A DNA stretch of 64,000 bases from Allolobophora icterica (GCA_963556255.1 OY744613.1:35944555-36008554), one strand, 5' to 3'. Counted from the stretch's first letter, positions 1 to 10,670 are shown. Made by a program: numbers and translations. Notes: generated from the sequence alone by a model not told the origin.

Positions 1-13
1 CGGTGCCTCAATA

Positions 14-609
14 TGCGAACCACACACATGTGCGTGCGGCGCTCGGGTTGATGCCAGAGGCAGCCATGGCTTGTCCTGCTCTCTCGGTTTTGGCAGAGCT
101 GCCAGACACAGCACGATCAACGACATCATTTACCGCTCTCTCTCAAGGGCAGGCATCCCATCCATCAAAGAGCCACCTGGACTGCTACGCTCAGATGGCA
201 GAAGACCGGACGGCCTGACAATGATTCCATGGCGTGCAGGCCGCCATCTGGTGTGGGACGCGACGGTGGCTGACACCCTTGCACCGTCGTATATCCAAGC
301 CACAGCGGCGACAGCGGGTGCTGCAGCCGAGCTAGCCACAGAGAGAAAAAGTCCAAATACAGCGCTCTTTTAAACACACACTTCTTCGTGCCCTTGGCTT
401 TTGAGACTTTAGGTCCGATTGGCAACATAGGCCTGGACTTTTTAACAGACTTGGGTCGCAATCTGACACTGACAACAGGAGACAATAGGGAGACCTGCTT
501 CTTGCTGCAACGCCTCTCAATCACCATCCAACGTTTTAACTCGGTGGCTTTTCATGGCACTTTAGTCGAGCCCGACCCGGAGGAGATGCAACCATTCCAG
601 AATAACTAG
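14..609 (+). pseudogene. Non-LTR retrotransposon C-terminus with CCHC-like finger and restriction-like endonuclease, cut by window edge
   Basis: From base 14 the plus strand reads a Cys/His cluster (C-E-P-H-T-C-A-C-G, then H-G-L-S-C), followed by RHSTIND, R-S-D-G-R-R-P-D-G and W-D-A-T-V. The P-D followed about 12 residues later by W-D resembles the PD-(D/E)XK signature of the restriction-like endonuclease at the C-terminus of R2/NeSL-type LINEs; that family name is inference. A frame change near 360-388 interrupts it, and the second half (388-609) continues with G-P-I-G and R-L-S-I-T-I-Q-R before a stop at 607. The homologous, more intact copy lies on the minus strand at 10671-11480. The piece is 5'-truncated by the window edge and is a dead copy. 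Confidence 0.6.
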
Positions 610-667
610 TTTTCTTTTGTCTCCTGACAAATTTTTGTGACGCCCGAGGGATCATGTTTACCTCGGG

Positions 668-688
668 ACAAAAAAAATAATAATAATA

Positions 689-726
<38 letters not shown>
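668..726. repeat. (ATT)n microsatellite at a LINE 3' end
   Basis: A run of ATT/AAT trinucleotides sits directly beyond the 3' end of the minus-strand LINE fragment that follows. The same arrangement recurs at 18366 and 56564, so the run is probably the short tandem tail of this LINE family and not an independent satellite. Confidence 0.85.
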
Positions 727-727
<1 letters not shown>

Positions 728-734
728 AAAGAAG

Positions 735-1353
735 TTTTATATAGGGCCCCTTCAAGATTGCTACTTAGGAGCCCTCCCAGCCAAACCATGATCGAACAAC
801 ACAATTTTAAGGACAGTAAGAAACAGGGTGAAATGACCAATCGGTATTTGGCGCAGCTTGGTAGGGAGTCCCTTCGAGGTCATGGGGGCAGCCACAGAGA
901 AGGCACGGCGCTGATTTTTCGAACGCGGAAGAAATTTCCAAAAAGGTCGGCTTGTTCCATAAGAGGTTAAACACTGATCAACCAGACGCCGGACTTTGTC
1001 CCAGTAGTGGAAATTTCTTAAAATATACACTGGCAGACACTCTGCCAAACTTAGGGATGCGGCCTACAAAGCGAGCAGCAGAACGCAGGATTCTGTTCAG
1101 GGGCTCAATCCGGCAGGCCGGGTATCCATCATACATGGCACTGCAGTAGTCCAATCGTGAAACAACAATGGCATGGACAAGCGTGGAAGGTGCACCGGGG
1201 GACAAAAAAAGGGAGATCACCTTGAGTTGCCGGAGCTGGTAATAGCAGCTGCGGGCGAGAAGATTTAAGTGCCGAGTGAATGCAAGTTCCTGGTCCAGGA
1301 TGACTTCCAAAGTTCCGGACCAAGGTTGAGAAAGAAAGGTGTGGGAATTGCAA
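735..1353 (-). pseudogene. Family A LINE, C-terminal fragment (Jockey/CR1-L2-like)
   Basis: Read on the minus strand this encodes broken pieces of the region after the reverse-transcriptase thumb: F-S-T-L-V-R-N-F-G, D-Q-E-L-A-F-T-R-H-L, S-C-Y-Y-Q-L-R-Q-L-K, S-R-L-D-Y-C-S-A-M-Y and R-R-A-F-S-V-A-A-P. These blocks recur in order in the more intact copies at 18423-19028 and 62851-63694. Frameshifts separate the pieces. The 3' untranslated end carries the family tail (TCCTAAGTAGC, then CCCTATATAAAA) and ends in (AAT)n. Typical 5'-truncated LINE copy. Confidence 0.8.
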
Positions 1354-3090
1354 GATGTGTTCTTTCGTAAAGATATGTTCTTTAGTTTAGATGTTTTCTC
1401 TAGTTAAGATAGTTCTTTGGTTTAGATGTGATCGTTAGTCAAAATCGTTCTTCAGTTCAGATGTGTTCTTTAGTTAAATGGGTTCTTTAGTTAAGATAGT
1501 TCTTTAGTTTAGATGTGTTTTTTAGTTATGATAGTTCTTCAGTTTACATGTGTTCTTTAGTTAAGGTGGTTCTTTACTTTATGTGTTCTTTTAGTTAAGA
1601 TTGTTCTAAGATGTGACTTAAGATTGTTCTTTAGTTAAGATGTGTTCTTTTGTTAAGATATGTTCTTTAGTTAAGATATGTTCTTTAGTTAAGATGTGTT
1701 CACAAGTTAAGATATCTTTTTTAGTTTAGAAATGTTCTCTAGTTAAGATAGTTTTTTTAGTTTAGATGTGTTCTTTAGTCAACATAGTTCTTTAGTTTAG
1801 AAGTGTTCTTTGGTTAAGATTGTTCTCTAGATGTGTGCTTTAGTTTATGTGGTTCTTTAGTTTAGATGTACTTTTTAGTTAGATGTGTGCTTTAGTTTAT
1901 GTGGTTCTTTAGTTTAGATGTACTTTTTAGTTAGGATAGTTCTTTAGTTAAGATGTGTTCTTTAGTTAAGATATGCTCTTTAGTTAAGATGTTTTCTTTA
2001 GTAAAGATGGTTCTTTAGTTAAGGTGTGCTCTTTAGTTAAGACAGCTGCTTAGTTAAGATGTCTTTAGTTAAGTTAGTTCTTTAGTTAAGTTAGTTCTTT
2101 AGTTCAGATGTATTAGTTAAGATATGTTCTTTAGCTAAGATGATTGTGTTCTTTAGCTAAGATACTTCTTTAATTTAGATGTGTTCTTTAGTTAAGATTG
2201 TTCTCAAGTTTTTAGATGTGTGCTTTAGTTTATGTGGTTCTTTAGCTTAGATGTACTTTTTAGTTAGGTCAAGATAGTTCTTCAGTTAAGATATGTTCTT
2301 TAGTTAAGACACGGTAGTTCTATAGTTAAGATATATTTTTTAGTTAAGATAGTTCTTTGCCTTAGATGTGTTCTTTAGTTAAGATGGTTCTTTAGTTTAG
2401 ATGTGTTCTTTAGTCAAGATAGTTCTTTAGTTTAGATGTGTTCTTTAGTTAAGATAGTTAAGTTTAGATGTGCGCTTTAGTTTATATCATTCTTTAATTT
2501 AGATATGCTTTTTAGTTAGGAGAGTTCTTGAGTTAAGATGTGTTCTTTAGTTAAGATATGCTCTTTAGTTAAGATGTTTTTTTTAGTAAAGATGGCTTTT
2601 GGGTTAAGGTCTGTTCTTCAGTTAAGATAGCTGTTTAGTTGTGTTCTTTAGTTAAGTTAGTTCTTTAGTTTATATGTGTTCTTTAGATAAGATATGTTCT
2701 TTAGTTAAGGTACTTCTTTAGTTTAGATGTGATCATTAGTCAAGATAGTTTTTCAGTTAAGAGGTGTTCTTTAGTTAAGAACTTAAGATACAGTAGTTCT
2801 ATAGTTAAGATATGTTCTTTAGTTAAGATAGTTCTTTGGTTTAGATGTGTTCTTTAGTTAAGATGGTTCTTTAGTTTAGATGTGTTCTCTAGTTAAGATA
2901 CGGTAGTTCTTTAATTAAGATATGTCATTTAGTTAAGATGGTTCTTTAGTTTAGATGTGTTTTTTAGTTAAGATATATAGTTCTTAAGTTTAAACTTTAG
3001 ACGTGTTCTTTAAGAAGATAGGGTAGTTCTTTAGTTAAGATATGTTCTTTAGTTAAGATGTTTTCTTTAGTTAGGATATGTTCCAATATA
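1349..3090. repeat. Degenerate 17-18 bp minisatellite, about 1.7 kb
   Basis: Roughly one hundred diverged tandem copies of a unit close to TTCTTTAGTTAAGATGTG. The unit alternates between 17 and 18 bp and between TTAAGAT and TTTAGAT variants. Higher-order blocks are visible; for example, the stretch with GTGCTTTAGTTTATGTGG recurs near 1850, 1890 and 2220. It begins directly after the LINE fragment and ends near 3090. No open frame or transcription signal is evident. Confidence 0.93.
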
Positions 3091-3094
3091 TTAA

Positions 3095-3831
3095 ACATTT
3101 CCTGAAGTTTTATCTACTTTGGTTGATCTTGCGTTGTAACCCTATTAGGATTCGTAAACGAGGATGAATGCAAAAATGAATGACTATCTGCATAAAGTAT
3201 GGTTTTTGTTGCTGAAGTGGTGCTGGTGCTGCTGATAATGATGAAGACAATTTTTCTGACAATTAAACTGTGTACAACTGAATCGAGAGAGGAATGGATG
3301 TTTAGGCTGCCTTTTCGTTGTGTTTTGTCACCCAGTGCGTCTTCCGGAATAGTTTCAGTGTTCCAATGGTCACTGTAGTCTGGCTCCCGAATATAGGGAG
3401 CCAGAATGGCAAAGTAGGGCCTAAACTGTGCAGATGCAAGAACCAATCGATGTTGTAAGGGGTCATCCATATATTACGTACGCAAAAATCCGGGAAAATT
3501 GAACCCCTCCCCCGTTCGCAAGCGTACTTTTTTCCACACCCCCGCGTACGTACGCTTGACGCACCCCCCCCCCCGGGAAGACCAGCTGCAGAGTGTCTCG
3601 ACAGCTCCAGGCAGCCAGACTGTCTGCACTTTAGGCCAGATTGAAGGATGAGTGAGGGCCAATATAGACAAATTATGTGTCTCGTTAACAGCACAGAATA
3701 ACTGCACATGGCTTTTATACAGTGTAATAAAATGCCATCGGACGACTATAGGACAATACAGAGTTATAAATAGGCTAATGTGGACGTCATAATTAGAAAT
3801 TTATTTTGCGTACGTACACATTTTGTGTACG
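3095..3831. other. Unassigned sequence with GTACGTACGC-containing repeat pieces
   Basis: No gene was recognised. Around 3463-3600 the sequence reads GGGGTCATCCATATATTACG, then C-rich blocks and CGCGTACGTACGC, and a related TTTTGCGTACGTAC occurs near 3805. This looks like remnants of a small DNA transposon with a GTCATCC-type terminus, but no matching opposite end is visible. Confidence 0.4.
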
Positions 3832-3993
3832 GGATTGCGAGGGGTCTCAATAAACACTGAAAACAGTTCACAACACTGAAATTAAATTAAAATAACTAAA
3901 TTATTGTTTTTATTATTAAAATAACTAAATTATTTTGTTAGGAGCTGAAAAAGGTGCCGGAACACAGTTCCGGTGTGTTCCGGCTGAAAAAAA
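3832..3993 (+). mobile_element. hAT MITE, CAGTGCTTTTTT family, truncated copy
   Basis: This stretch matches the internal part and right end of the MITE at 28685-28962: GAGGGGTCTCAATAAACACT, CTAAATTATTGTTTTTATTA, GGTGCCGGAACACAGTTCCG and the closing GGCTGAAAAAAAGC. The left terminus is missing, so no target-site duplication can be read. Confidence 0.75.
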
Positions 3994-4237
3994 GCTGCAG
4001 TTTTGTATAAGATGTAATGATGTATTTAATTTAACGTGTAGGTTTAGCACGTTCAGACTGGGAATGTCAGAGGGAAAGCCATTTTATACGGTTCATCATG
4101 CACCGGGTTGGCCTAAGTTAGAGGCGCCGAGAGACACCAAGTAGGACACGGAGGTTCCAACCCTTGCTCTTATAGCTAACTCTGTCCTGGGCAATAAGAC
4201 TGCAGTCATCATAATTCCTTCATTCTTAGATTTATAG

Positions 4238-4415
4238 AGTGCCTCTTCATGAGAACTACTCAGAGGCGCTCACGACTCCAGCATGGCCAAAAAGAACAGT
4301 TTTCAGGCGGTCATAGAAAGTGTCAGAGGAAACCTAGGAAGTAAGCGCAGTTCAAGAGGGAGGCCATTCCATATGGTCGGGCCAACCACCGAGAAGGCGG
4401 GGGTTAATGAGGCTC
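4238..4415 (-). pseudogene. Family A LINE, short 3' fragment
   Basis: The minus strand carries the family tail (CTGAGTAGTTCTCATGAAGA context) followed by translated blocks resembling F-S-V-V-G-P-T-I-W-N-G-L-P and L-K-T-V-L-F. It is short and eroded; it is identified by order and spacing relative to the fuller copies elsewhere in the window. Confidence 0.55.
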
Positions 4416-4440
4416 AAGTACAAATAATGAGGCTACGGTA

Positions 4441-4640
4441 ATAATAATAATAATCTTCGTTTAATATCTTCAAACTGACAATAACGCAGTATGATTACAA
4501 ATCAGTATGAAGGGATGATCACAAGTTATTACAGGAGTCGAATTTAACTGTACACGGCAGCCATGCAAGGCGCCCATCACGTCCTACATCTCATTTTAAC
4601 AACGCGCCATCTCGCGAATGAAAGGCTGAGTGGACCTAAA
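4441..4640 (-). mobile_element. tRNA-derived SINE, diverged partial copy
   Basis: An (AAT)n run, TCTTCGTTTAATATCTTCAA, then ACAGGAGTCGAATTTAACTG and GGCAGCCATGCAAGGCGCCC follow the same order as the SINE copy at 9890-10215. The tRNA-like head is not recognisable here. The copy is more diverged than the 9.9-10.6 kb pair. Confidence 0.6.
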
Positions 4641-5000
4641 TGAAATCAATGTAAACATAGTGATCAGACCTACATGTCAATCAGTCTTGTCTCTTAGCCA
4701 GTCAGGAAACAAAGCATCTGTTCACAGTAGGTCTATCCAGTTGCAGAGTGGCCCTGCACCTTCGACAAGTCTACAGGCCCACTGTGCGACAAGGACCGAA
4801 TATAGCATTCGGTAAAGCAAGACTTTGATATAAGCAGGTTCGATAAAGCAGAGCTATGTTTGTATGTGTTTGCACTGATTGTGGTCGGGCAACTTACTGT
4901 TGTTCGATACAACCGCAAGTTCGAAATACCGCAGTTCGATATACCGAAGTTTTGCTGTACTCTGGTTTCATTGTGTTGGGTTGGAGGCGCCTCTGAAGAG

Positions 5001-5164
5001 CAGGGCATGTTTTAAGGGAAATTTATCACTGCACATGGCGAGCGCCGGAGCGCATAAAAATTATAAATAATTATGAATTATAATTCTTTTCGTGCACAAA
5101 CAGCGGTTAACAGCCTTTCATCACTGCACATTTTGTGTATCATTGCACGTTAAAACAATCCCTG
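5001..5164. mobile_element. hAT-type MITE, 164 bp, intact 8-bp TSD
   Basis: Inverted ends CAGGGCATGTTTTAA and TTAAAACAATCCCTG bound a 164-bp element. The flanking octamer CTGAAGAG is identical on both sides (4993-5000 and 5165-5172). A CA..TG terminus with an 8-bp TSD is characteristic of hAT elements. The internal part holds paired TCACTGCACA motifs. A sister copy lies at 15926-16080. It is too small to encode a protein. Confidence 0.92.
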
Positions 5165-5299
5165 CTGAAGAGTCTCATATAGGTGGCGCTATATAAATCT
5201 GCAAGTACACTTACAATTACAAATCACGTCAGAACATCCATTTGACCAAAAACTGGCAACGGCTGGAGGTTTTTGAATCCTTACACTGGTAGCCATACA

Positions 5300-5602
5300 G
5301 TGTATGTATACGTCCAGTGGCTCAAGCGAACAGGAGATCAAGCATCGAATCGTCATCGCCAGATCCTGCATAATGAACTTAAAACACCTGTAAAATGACC
5401 GAATCCCACACAGTGCACTACATGCAAGATTCGAAGGGAAAAGACACAAAGGCAGACCAAGACTACGCTGGATAGATAATATAACCGAGGACATAACATC
5501 ACTTGGACTAACACTAAGGGGGCAATAGACTTGACAAATGACCGAGGACAATGGAGATCTTTTGTTCGTACCCATCACCGCCAAATGGCTGGCGTCAGGA
5601 AC

Positions 5603-5633
<31 letters not shown>

Positions 5634-5634
5634 T
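5300..5634 (+). pseudogene. RTE-like LINE C-terminus with (GAT)n tail
   Basis: One frame reads G-K-R-H-K-G-R-P-R-L-R-W-I-D-N-I; after a frameshift another reads D-R-G-Q-W-R-S-F-V-R-T-H. The KGRPxxRWxDNI..DRxxWRxxVR pattern is what I recognise as the extreme C-terminus of RTE/craniofacial-development-protein-2-like reverse transcriptases. A (GAT)n microsatellite follows at 5606-5631 and serves as the element's 3' tail. Stops and a frameshift show it is dead. Confidence 0.7.
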
Positions 5635-5756
5635 CGAGCTGAACACTAACCTACTATTGTTCTAAGCTATGGTACTATATAAATTGTCTAATTTGTATTA
5701 TTATTATTCATAAAAATCTTCACCTTCAATTTCACTGTTTAACACCGTAGTGATAC

Positions 5757-5790
5757 TTTGTGACACAAACTTAACAGTTTGTGTCACAAA
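5757..5790. repeat. Perfect 15-bp inverted repeat with 4-nt loop
   Basis: TTTGTGACACAAACT and its exact reverse complement are separated by TAAC. No gene end lies close enough to suggest a terminator role; it is recorded as a hairpin-forming site of unknown meaning. Confidence 0.85.
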
Positions 5791-5992
5791 TCCATAAATT
5801 TCCTGCAGTAGTTTACTATTTATTACTATTTACTACTCCATAAGTAGTAAATATAACCAGCACTAAATCTAAATTACAAGATACCTATAGTAAAGTTCTC
5901 TACCCAATTTTTAACTGAGCAAGGAAAGAGGGCCATTGTCTAATTTGTCTTAAAAGTGACATCAATCAGACCAAGTCCCACTTGAAATTCTA

Positions 5993-6501
5993 GAGGGTTG
6001 TCCATAAAGTAGGCCCGTAAAAGAGGATAAATGGTATTTCATACTTTAGTCCGCATTTGTCCTTGTCCTCTCTCAATCCCTCCCCCTTTGTAGACGTCCG
6101 CATCACAAGACGATTGGCTACAAGACACCTGCGGTGTGGCAGAACGGACTCACATACTCTTCAACCGACTTTTCATTTCTGCTGCTTTTGCATGACAAAT
6201 TCGAATCCACTTTTTAATGTCATCATCATTCTTTTTACTATCATTCCACGGTCCCCGTACATTCTGATGAAATGGTTATTGAGCTGTCTGCAAAAGAACA
6301 TTACTAATGATGAACCAGTGCAGCAGAGGCTGTCTGCCACTGATTGAAGTTGGCATTTAAGGCACAGGTTGCACTGAGAAAACTACAGTATGTTTCAAAT
6401 TTAGATGCGTACATCTGCACTGATCAAAGCCCCCAACCCCTTGTCCACATTGGGATGACTCCTCCCTCCGCTCAATGCGGACGTCCTTTATGGGTGACAC
6501 C
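5993..6501. mobile_element. TA-flanked MITE overlapping the glycosidase 3' end
   Basis: The left end GAGGGTTGTCCATAAAG and the right end, read in reverse as GGTGTCACCCATAAAGG, form imperfect inverted termini, each flanked by TA (5991-5992, 6502-6503). The next bases also match in part (AGGCCCG against ACGTCCG). TA duplication suggests a Tc1/mariner-type element, by inference. The right end runs into the coding exon of the glycosidase and provides its stop codon. Confidence 0.6.
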
Positions 6502-8364
6502 TAGTAAAATAAGGAAGATCTTCTAACTTGGCTGGATAGTTTTCATGCCACTGACCGCCTTCAAGACTGTTACCTGTTAATTCACACTTCCACTTTCCAC
6601 TGGGAAGATAAATTGATCTTGAATTCTGGCCAGGATCAAGGACTGGGGCTACTAAGACGTCATTACCCAGAAGAAACTCCGAGTCTATAATCTGTGAAGT
6701 CTCATCCTCTGGAGCAATCCACCACAGAGGTCTAACAATTGGTGCACCTGTAACTGTTGTTTCTTTGGCAAGTGACAAAATAAGATCTGCATAAGTTTCA
6801 TGCAATTTCAACATTTTGCGCGAGATCTCAACAACTGCTTCATCATATTTCCAAGGAGGAATTGATATTTGCACAGACGGTAACAAGGCATTGGCCTCTA
6901 TCCAGCGGATATAAAGCTCACGATCAGGCAGACCCTGGTATGCATTACCTCCAACCATGTCAGGTAGCAAGAAAGAATAACCTATCACCCCAAAAGTGAG
7001 AGCATGAGGTATCAGTGTTTTCAAGCCATTGTCGTAACCCCAACATGAGTCCTTATCCATCATTCTCACAAACACCGGAAGATGTTGAGTTTGAACACCA
7101 ACACGAACCTCTTGTGCACGAAGATCTGCATCAATGCTATAGCACATCTCAGCATACAACTTGCTGTACTCATTTGGAGTTTCCATTGGAGTATGAGTGG
7201 TGAATCCTGATGGAAGCCAGTGAATTTCACCAGCATCAAATTTGTATGATGTCACACCATACTTTTCTTTCAGAGCCTGTAGACAACCCTTGAACCATGC
7301 TACCGCAGCAGGATTGGTGACATCCAGGCTTTTGCCAAACCCATTCCACCATGTTGTGTATCCTTTAACAGAAGAAGAAACCCAAAAGTTATGACGAGCC
7401 GCATGGGACAAAGGACTGGCAAATGGATGTACCCAAAGTGTGACACGCAACCCTTTTTCTTTAAGTTTTTCTATCATCTGACAAGGATTTTGGAACTTAT
7501 TCTTGTCAAACTCCATGTCTCCATATCTTGGTGTCCAATCATCATCAATTTCCAGCTGGGCTGCTGGAAAGCCGTGATTTAATATTTCATCAGCAAACTG
7601 AAGCACAATTTTCTGACTAATATTTTTCTTATAAATTGCCCAGGTTGACCAAATTGGATAGCGAAACAGTTGTTCATCTGGAATTCCAAGAGGTTTTGAC
7701 AAAATATCTTTTGCAACAAAGTCATGCACAGTTCTCATATTGTCTCCCTGTAAGATTGTGTAGCTTAACGAAAGTGACTTGTTATAATGATTCTGATATG
7801 GCCATTCATATTTTGATGATAATATCAACTGCTGCTTACATGAACCATTCATTCCAATAAACAGTGGAATGACTGGATCAATGAATAAGGCAACTCCTTT
7901 AGATGACAAGAAATACCTTTCCTGAACCCCACCGTAATCACCATCCTTAAACGAATTTCCAGAAACAAACGGAATCACCTCCATGTTCATCTGCTCAATT
8001 GGCCATGTTTGCCTTCGAACGTGTGCTCCACCATACCAATGAGAATCAGAAATATAAAAAGAATCCCGCAGTTCCTTTGGCTTATACGACAACCATTTGA
8101 GATCATATCTGTGCTGAATGTCACTTGTTTTCATATGGTGTATAGCTAAATGTCCAGTGCTTCCAATCTCTGCCTCCAAGCTGTCATCATTATTTGTATC
8201 GACAAATTTAACAGTATCAGAAAACATCACACCAATTACACCTTCCAGAATCTTCTCTCCACCACTGGACATCACACTAAGTTTAATCACGTGATTCTCC
8301 ACGTGAAGATGTAGTGTATGGAACTTTACACATACAGTTTCCATCACTCTTGTCTGAAAATATC
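6488..8364 (-). CDS. GH31 glycosidase of the MYORG type, large 3' coding exon (624 residues)
   Basis: The minus strand holds one uninterrupted coding exon. An acceptor (TTTGTTTACAG) ends at 8365, the exon opens at 8364 in the second base of a codon, and the stop is at 6488-6490. A beta-rich N-terminal part occupies about residues 1-230. The catalytic barrel follows from F-R-Y-P-I-W-S-T-W (about 233). Key motifs are I-D-D-D-W-T-P-R-Y-G, Y-K-F-D-A-G-E with the candidate nucleophile Asp at 7235-7237, R-M-M-D-K-D-S-C-W-G-Y-D-N-G with the candidate acid/base Asp about 60 residues later, and L-P-D-M-V-G-G-N. These match MYORG-like family GH31 (known to act as alpha-galactosidase in the secretory pathway; substrate here is inferred). 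Vertebrate MYORG has an N-terminal membrane anchor; that part must lie in an upstream exon to the right, which I could not identify. The last residues and stop come from a MITE. Confidence 0.9.
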
Positions 8365-8454
8365 CTGTAAACAAACAGACAGCAGTTAGTAAGTCTGTCT
8401 CTGCTTCCCTCCCACCCTCCCCGCATCACTCCCTCATAGGGAAACGTTCATAAG

Positions 8455-8513
8455 CTTTGCTCTTCCTCCCCTCAACCTCCCTAACGGGAGATTGAGGGGG
8501 AGGAGAAGCAAAG
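8455..8513. repeat. Near-perfect hairpin, about 27-bp arms
   Basis: CTTTGCTCTTCCTCCCCTCA with CCTCCC, then TAAC, then the reverse complement with a few mismatches. It lies about 90 bp into the intron upstream of the glycosidase exon. Function unknown. Confidence 0.8.
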
Positions 8514-8514
8514 A

Positions 8515-8985
8515 GAGGCGAAAAACTGATTAGCCTAAACATTGATTGGTCTGAATCTGAATCTGGTCATGTGCAGTAGAGGGCAAATACTAAGTTGTTC
8601 GTAAATAGTCCTTGATAATTTCTTCTAACAGTCCACACGACGTCATAAAACTGCAAAATACTATATTGTTGGTAAATAGTCCTTCAAAATTTCATTGTCC
8701 CATGAATGAAAAAGTCCCAAAGACCGACGATTATGTTTAAATCGTCAGCAACGACAAAGATGGATGGCCCAACAAAGCCAAAAGCAGCTCGAATTTTCAC
8801 TCGCAATGTGACTTATAATCAAGCAATCCAATAAACAAATTCGTTTCTCTTCCTATTGATCCATTCACTTTCTTTTTCAACCCGTTATAATGATGGGCAA
8901 ATACTATATATTTGTGTCTATTGACAAGCGCACTGACAAATCGCAGTAACATTGAAACATATGACGGTACAATTATCAAGCTTTT
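8515..8985. other. Intron or upstream sequence without recognised content
   Basis: This lies upstream of the glycosidase exon on the minus strand and should hold intron or an upstream exon. I searched for a signal-anchor or signal-peptide exon ending in a donor with matching phase and saw none that stands out. Confidence 0.4.
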
Positions 8986-8989
8986 ATAG

Positions 8990-9115
8990 AACGTCTTGGA
9001 AACCTGTTAGGCGCCCACTCATTTTACAGCTGCCCCTAGGGAGTGGAAGGCTGAGTCAACCTACACTGGCCTTACGGGTATCAAACCGTGTCTTTCAAGA
9101 CCTTAAGTTCTTCGA
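8990..9115 (-). mobile_element. SINE fragment related to the 9.9-kb pair (weak)
   Basis: GGCGCCCACTCATTTTACAG, then GTGGAAGGCTGAGTCAACCT and CTTACGGGTATCAAACCG follow the order of the SINE body and tRNA-like head seen at 9890-10215. Divergence is high and the ends are unclear. Confidence 0.4.
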
Positions 9116-9731
9116 GCAAGAGTGTTACCATTTATCTATCCCCTCCCAATTATCACATATATATATATATTATATATATAACAATTATATCAAGAGTACT
9201 AGTGGAACCAAAATCTTGAAATGCTGTATACTTAGTTTTGTTTACTCATATGTACCGATATACAAGATAGAATACAACCTCTATAAGCATACATAAACTA
9301 TATAATTATACAGATACATATGTATTCATATATACATACAAAAACAATTTCACTTCAACAATTTTCTAAAAAGTTTTCATGATTGTCTAAGGCTCCGAGT
9401 CAGGGATGGCGAACATATAGCACACGTGCCCAACCTGGCACGCCAACAGATTTTGCTTGGCACGCCACCTGAACTTTCGTTCTTTTCATACTTTTTTTAT
9501 TTCTTTATTTTTACATTCAGCAATTTCTTTCTTGCCTCATTGTCACATAAAATTAAAGTAACCGTTACCTGTTACTTCACCTATCTGCCGATTCTGATAG
9601 TATTATTGTAATTGTAACCGAACATTTATATAGCGCCACTAAAATCGGCAGCGCTCTCAACCCACATCACTGCCAGCCAGGCCCTTAGCTGAGTAAGGCG
9701 TCCAAAAGCATTCAAAGTCGTGACCGCCCGA
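9116..9731. other. AT-rich sequence, short (AT)n, possible hAT left end
   Basis: A (TA)n block lies at 9157-9180. At 9401 the motif CAGGGATGGCGAACATATAG looks like a hAT-type left terminus, but no matching right terminus or TSD was found. Nothing coding was recognised. Confidence 0.4.
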
Positions 9732-9889
9732 CAGTGGCGGCGCCAGACATTTTTTGTAACCAGGGCATAGCCAAGGCAGTCATACAAGTAACCAGTGCAG
9801 AGGGCAATGTATGGAGAGTGCGGTATCGCAAGCTTAAAATAATGGTGACCATAATAAAAATAAAAATAATAATAATAATAACAATAATA

Positions 9890-10215
9890 ATAATAATATA
9901 ATAATCTTTTCTTTAATTAAGCGCCTGCAAACGCACTGCCATGTACAGTGAACATACATATAGTAGAAACGGCAGCCACGCAGGGCGCCTTACATACATG
10001 TATACAGCAGAAGCACATGATAACAGTTTTACAGGAGTCGAATATAACTGTTTATGCGGCAGCCAACATACAGCGCCAATCAAGGCCTACTATTCATTTA
10101 ACCACCGCAGCCACCTAGAAGGCTGAATAAACCTTACGGGTGTCTACGGGGTTCGATCTTGGTAGGCCTACCTGCTGCTCTTAACGCCAGTGTGTTATCC
10201 ATTACCCTACGGCCC
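9890..10215 (-). mobile_element. tRNA-Arg-like SINE, copy 1 of a head-to-head pair
   Basis: Read on the minus strand: GTAGGGTAATGGATAACACA (A-box-like, with the ATGGATAAC seen in arginine tRNAs), then AAGATCGAACCCCG (B-box-like), a unique body (GGCTGCGGTGGTTAAATGAA, ATATTCGACTCCTGTAAAAC) and a 3' end in GCGCTTAATTAAAGAAAAGA followed by (TTA)n. Internal Pol III promoter boxes, a tRNA-like head and a microsatellite tail define a tRNA-derived SINE. Copy 2 lies 30 bp away in the opposite orientation. Confidence 0.85.
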
Positions 10216-10245
10216 TCCCCCTCAAAGATCACGCTACAGCGCTCG

Positions 10246-10556
10246 TCATGGGGGGGTCCGTAGAGTAATGGATAACACACTGGCGTGAAGAGCTGAAGGT
10301 AGCAAGATCAAACCCCGTAGACCTCCACAAGGTTTTTTCAGCCTTCCACTCGCTAGATGGCGGTGGTTAAATGAATAGTAAGCCATGATGGCGCCGCGTG
10401 GCTGCCACTTAAATATGGTTATATTCGACTCCTGTAAAACTGTTATCATGTGCTTCTACTTACATGTATGTAAGGCACCCTGCATGGCTGCCGTTTCTAC
10501 TATATACATGTATGTTTACTGTACAGCGCAGTGCGTTTGCAGGCGCTTAAAGAATA

Positions 10557-10598
<42 letters not shown>

Positions 10599-10605
10599 CA
10601 TCATC
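10246..10605 (+). mobile_element. tRNA-Arg-like SINE, copy 2 of a head-to-head pair
   Basis: Plus-strand copy with GTAGAGTAATGGATAACACA, AAGATCAAACCCCGTAGA, the same body (ATATTCGACTCCTGTAAAAC, GCTGCCGTTTCTACTATATA) and the end GCAGGCGCTTAAAGAATA followed by (TTA)n to about 10605. Its orientation relative to copy 1 makes a hairpin with arms of about 310 bp. Confidence 0.85.
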
Positions 10606-10670
10606 ATAATCTGAGAATTCATGTCTAGGTTCTGTTCACTCTCAAAACGAGTTTCCCGCCGCTACCTCCG

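Noticed and set aside
1349..3090. CRISPR-like array
   Set aside because: Units are directly adjacent, 17-18 bp, degenerate and without spacers; the genome is animal.
3935..4144. Small plus-strand coding gene
   Set aside because: It overlaps the CAGTGC MITE copy and has no homology.
8797..8979. Upstream exon of the glycosidase
   Set aside because: A 60-codon minus-strand frame exists, but no donor in matching phase and no signal-anchor pattern supports it.
9890..10605. Genuine tRNA-Arg genes
   Set aside because: The A and B boxes are present but the acceptor stem does not pair, there is a long unrelated body and a microsatellite tail; these are SINEs.
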